Positions 63,520-64,000 of a stretch of DNA of 64,000 nt are shown here, piece by piece. The position numbers and the translations under genes were made by a program. The stretch comes from Pseudomonas asplenii (GTDB lineage: Bacteria > Pseudomonadota > Gammaproteobacteria > Pseudomonadales > Pseudomonadaceae). The notes below the pieces were generated by a model, which saw only the letters and a program-made list of their open reading frames with translations, was not told where the DNA came from and did no database searches. Numbering within the stretch: the stretch's first letter is position 1; each line of letters starts with the position of its first letter. The stretch lies in the NCBI RefSeq assembly GCF_001293465.1, contig NZ_JSYZ01000014.1, positions 186,001 through 250,000 of the forward strand, given 5' to 3'.

Positions 63520-64000
63520 GTGAAACAGAACTCCCTGAATGGCTGGTTCAAGAGCGGCGCCCCTGGCGTCTGGATCAGCGGTGGTGCGGTGTCCATCGCG
63601 GTCATCATGACCATCGGCTTGCTGGCGGTGATCGCGGTACGTGGGCTGGGGCATTTCTGGCCGGCGGATGTGATCCACGCCGAGTACAGCATTCCCGGCC
63701 AGGCCCCGCAGGTCGTGGTCGGCGAGGTGGTGCAGAAGGAAGAAGTGCCGCGGGCGCGCCTGAAGACGGCGGGCCTGCCGGTGCCGGACAACGGCCCCGA
63801 GTTCATGACCCGCGAGCTGGTCAAGGTCGGTAACCGCGACCTGAACGGCAACGATTTCACCTGGGTCGTCGGTGAGTGGCTGACCAACCTGAGTACGCCG
63901 GCCGAGCTGATGGCCATCGAGCGTCGCGAGTGGGGCAACTTCTACGGCACCCTGGTCAACGTCAAGGAAAACGGCAAGGTCGTCGCCGAAGGCGAGGCCG
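63520..64000 (+). CDS. pstA: Phosphate ABC transporter permease PstA, N-terminal part
   Basis: Starts with GTG at 63520 (VKQNSLNGWFKSGAPG) with AAAGG upstream, and runs off the right edge after 160 codons. There is one membrane segment at about 20-45 and a long soluble part follows, matching the extended Pseudomonas PstA that mirrors the long PstC. No in-frame ATG comes early, so only a GTG start fits. It lies 15 bases after pstC in the same operon. Confidence 0.85.
   Translation, partial: MKQNSLNGWFKSGAPGVWISGGAVSIAVIMTIGLLAVIAVRGLGHFWPADVIHAEYSIPGQAPQVVVGEVVQKEEVPRARLKTAGLPVPDNGPEFMTRELVKVGNRDLNGNDFTWVVGEWLTNLSTPAELMAIERREWGNFYGTLVNVKENGKVVAEGEA

Overview
The window is chromosomal DNA of a Pseudomonas, most likely the P. 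fluorescens group. It is GC-rich and carries dispersed Pseudomonas REP palindromes of the GTAGGAGC/GGGCTTGCCCGCGA type. Gene blocks such as FolE2-DksA2-COG0523, UvrD / GGDEF-EAL / RpiR / LysR / PycAB, aspA / purEK and pstS / pstC resemble what I remember of other Pseudomonas chromosomes. No rRNA, tRNA, CRISPR array, insertion sequence or complete prophage was seen.

Region by region. 1-850: the first codons of a cardiolipin synthase on the minus strand and a secreted DUF3617 protein. 851-13988: a zinc-starvation island. An eight-gene minus-strand operon (folE2, a metal ABC transporter, hisI, gamma carbonic anhydrase, dihydroorotase, thrS) faces a plus-strand periplasmic amidase across one near-perfect Zur-type palindrome. 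A second palindrome precedes dksA2-zigA-DUF1826. Several members replace or duplicate zinc enzymes, and two show lost metal ligands (PyrC-like His to Gln; DksA with two of four cysteines). 14095-25828: housekeeping genes (DUF3301, pdxY, thioesterase, KefB-like antiporter, SUKH, Tim44-like, EamA fragment, uvrD, a c-di-GMP signalling protein). 26012-31584: RpiR/HexR-like and LysR regulators beside the two-subunit pyruvate carboxylase.

31640-41938 is accessory in character. It holds a HipA kinase followed by its small HTH partner, behind four operator-like repeats spaced 41-42 bp. Next come a small orphan autotransporter, two acetyltransferases, a PaiB-like flavoprotein divergent from a MocR regulator whose linker DNA is an in-phase array of DnaA boxes, and a large frameshifted toxin-like protein. 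41981-45277 is an acetylpolyamine module (binding protein, deacetylase, AraC regulator). 45386-47012 holds a DUF6124 gene, a coupled small ORF, an unusual inverted-repeat element and a secreted SgcJ-like protein. 47495-56239 is housekeeping again: an AGCS symporter, aspA, LysR, purEK behind a leader with a strong intrinsic terminator, GlsB, DUF3299, mutarotase and thioesterase. 56771-59627 has an MHS transporter and a PIN / XRE-ImmA pair with its own 11-bp inverted-repeat operator. 59753-64000 has a gene remnant and then the phosphate genes pstS and pstC-pstA, each with a three-repeat PHO box.

The main functional themes are zinc sparing (Zur), phosphate starvation (PhoB), anaplerotic carbon entry (PycAB with RpiR/LysR) and two toxin-antitoxin-like modules. 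All names come from reading motifs and from remembered family features; no database search was run.
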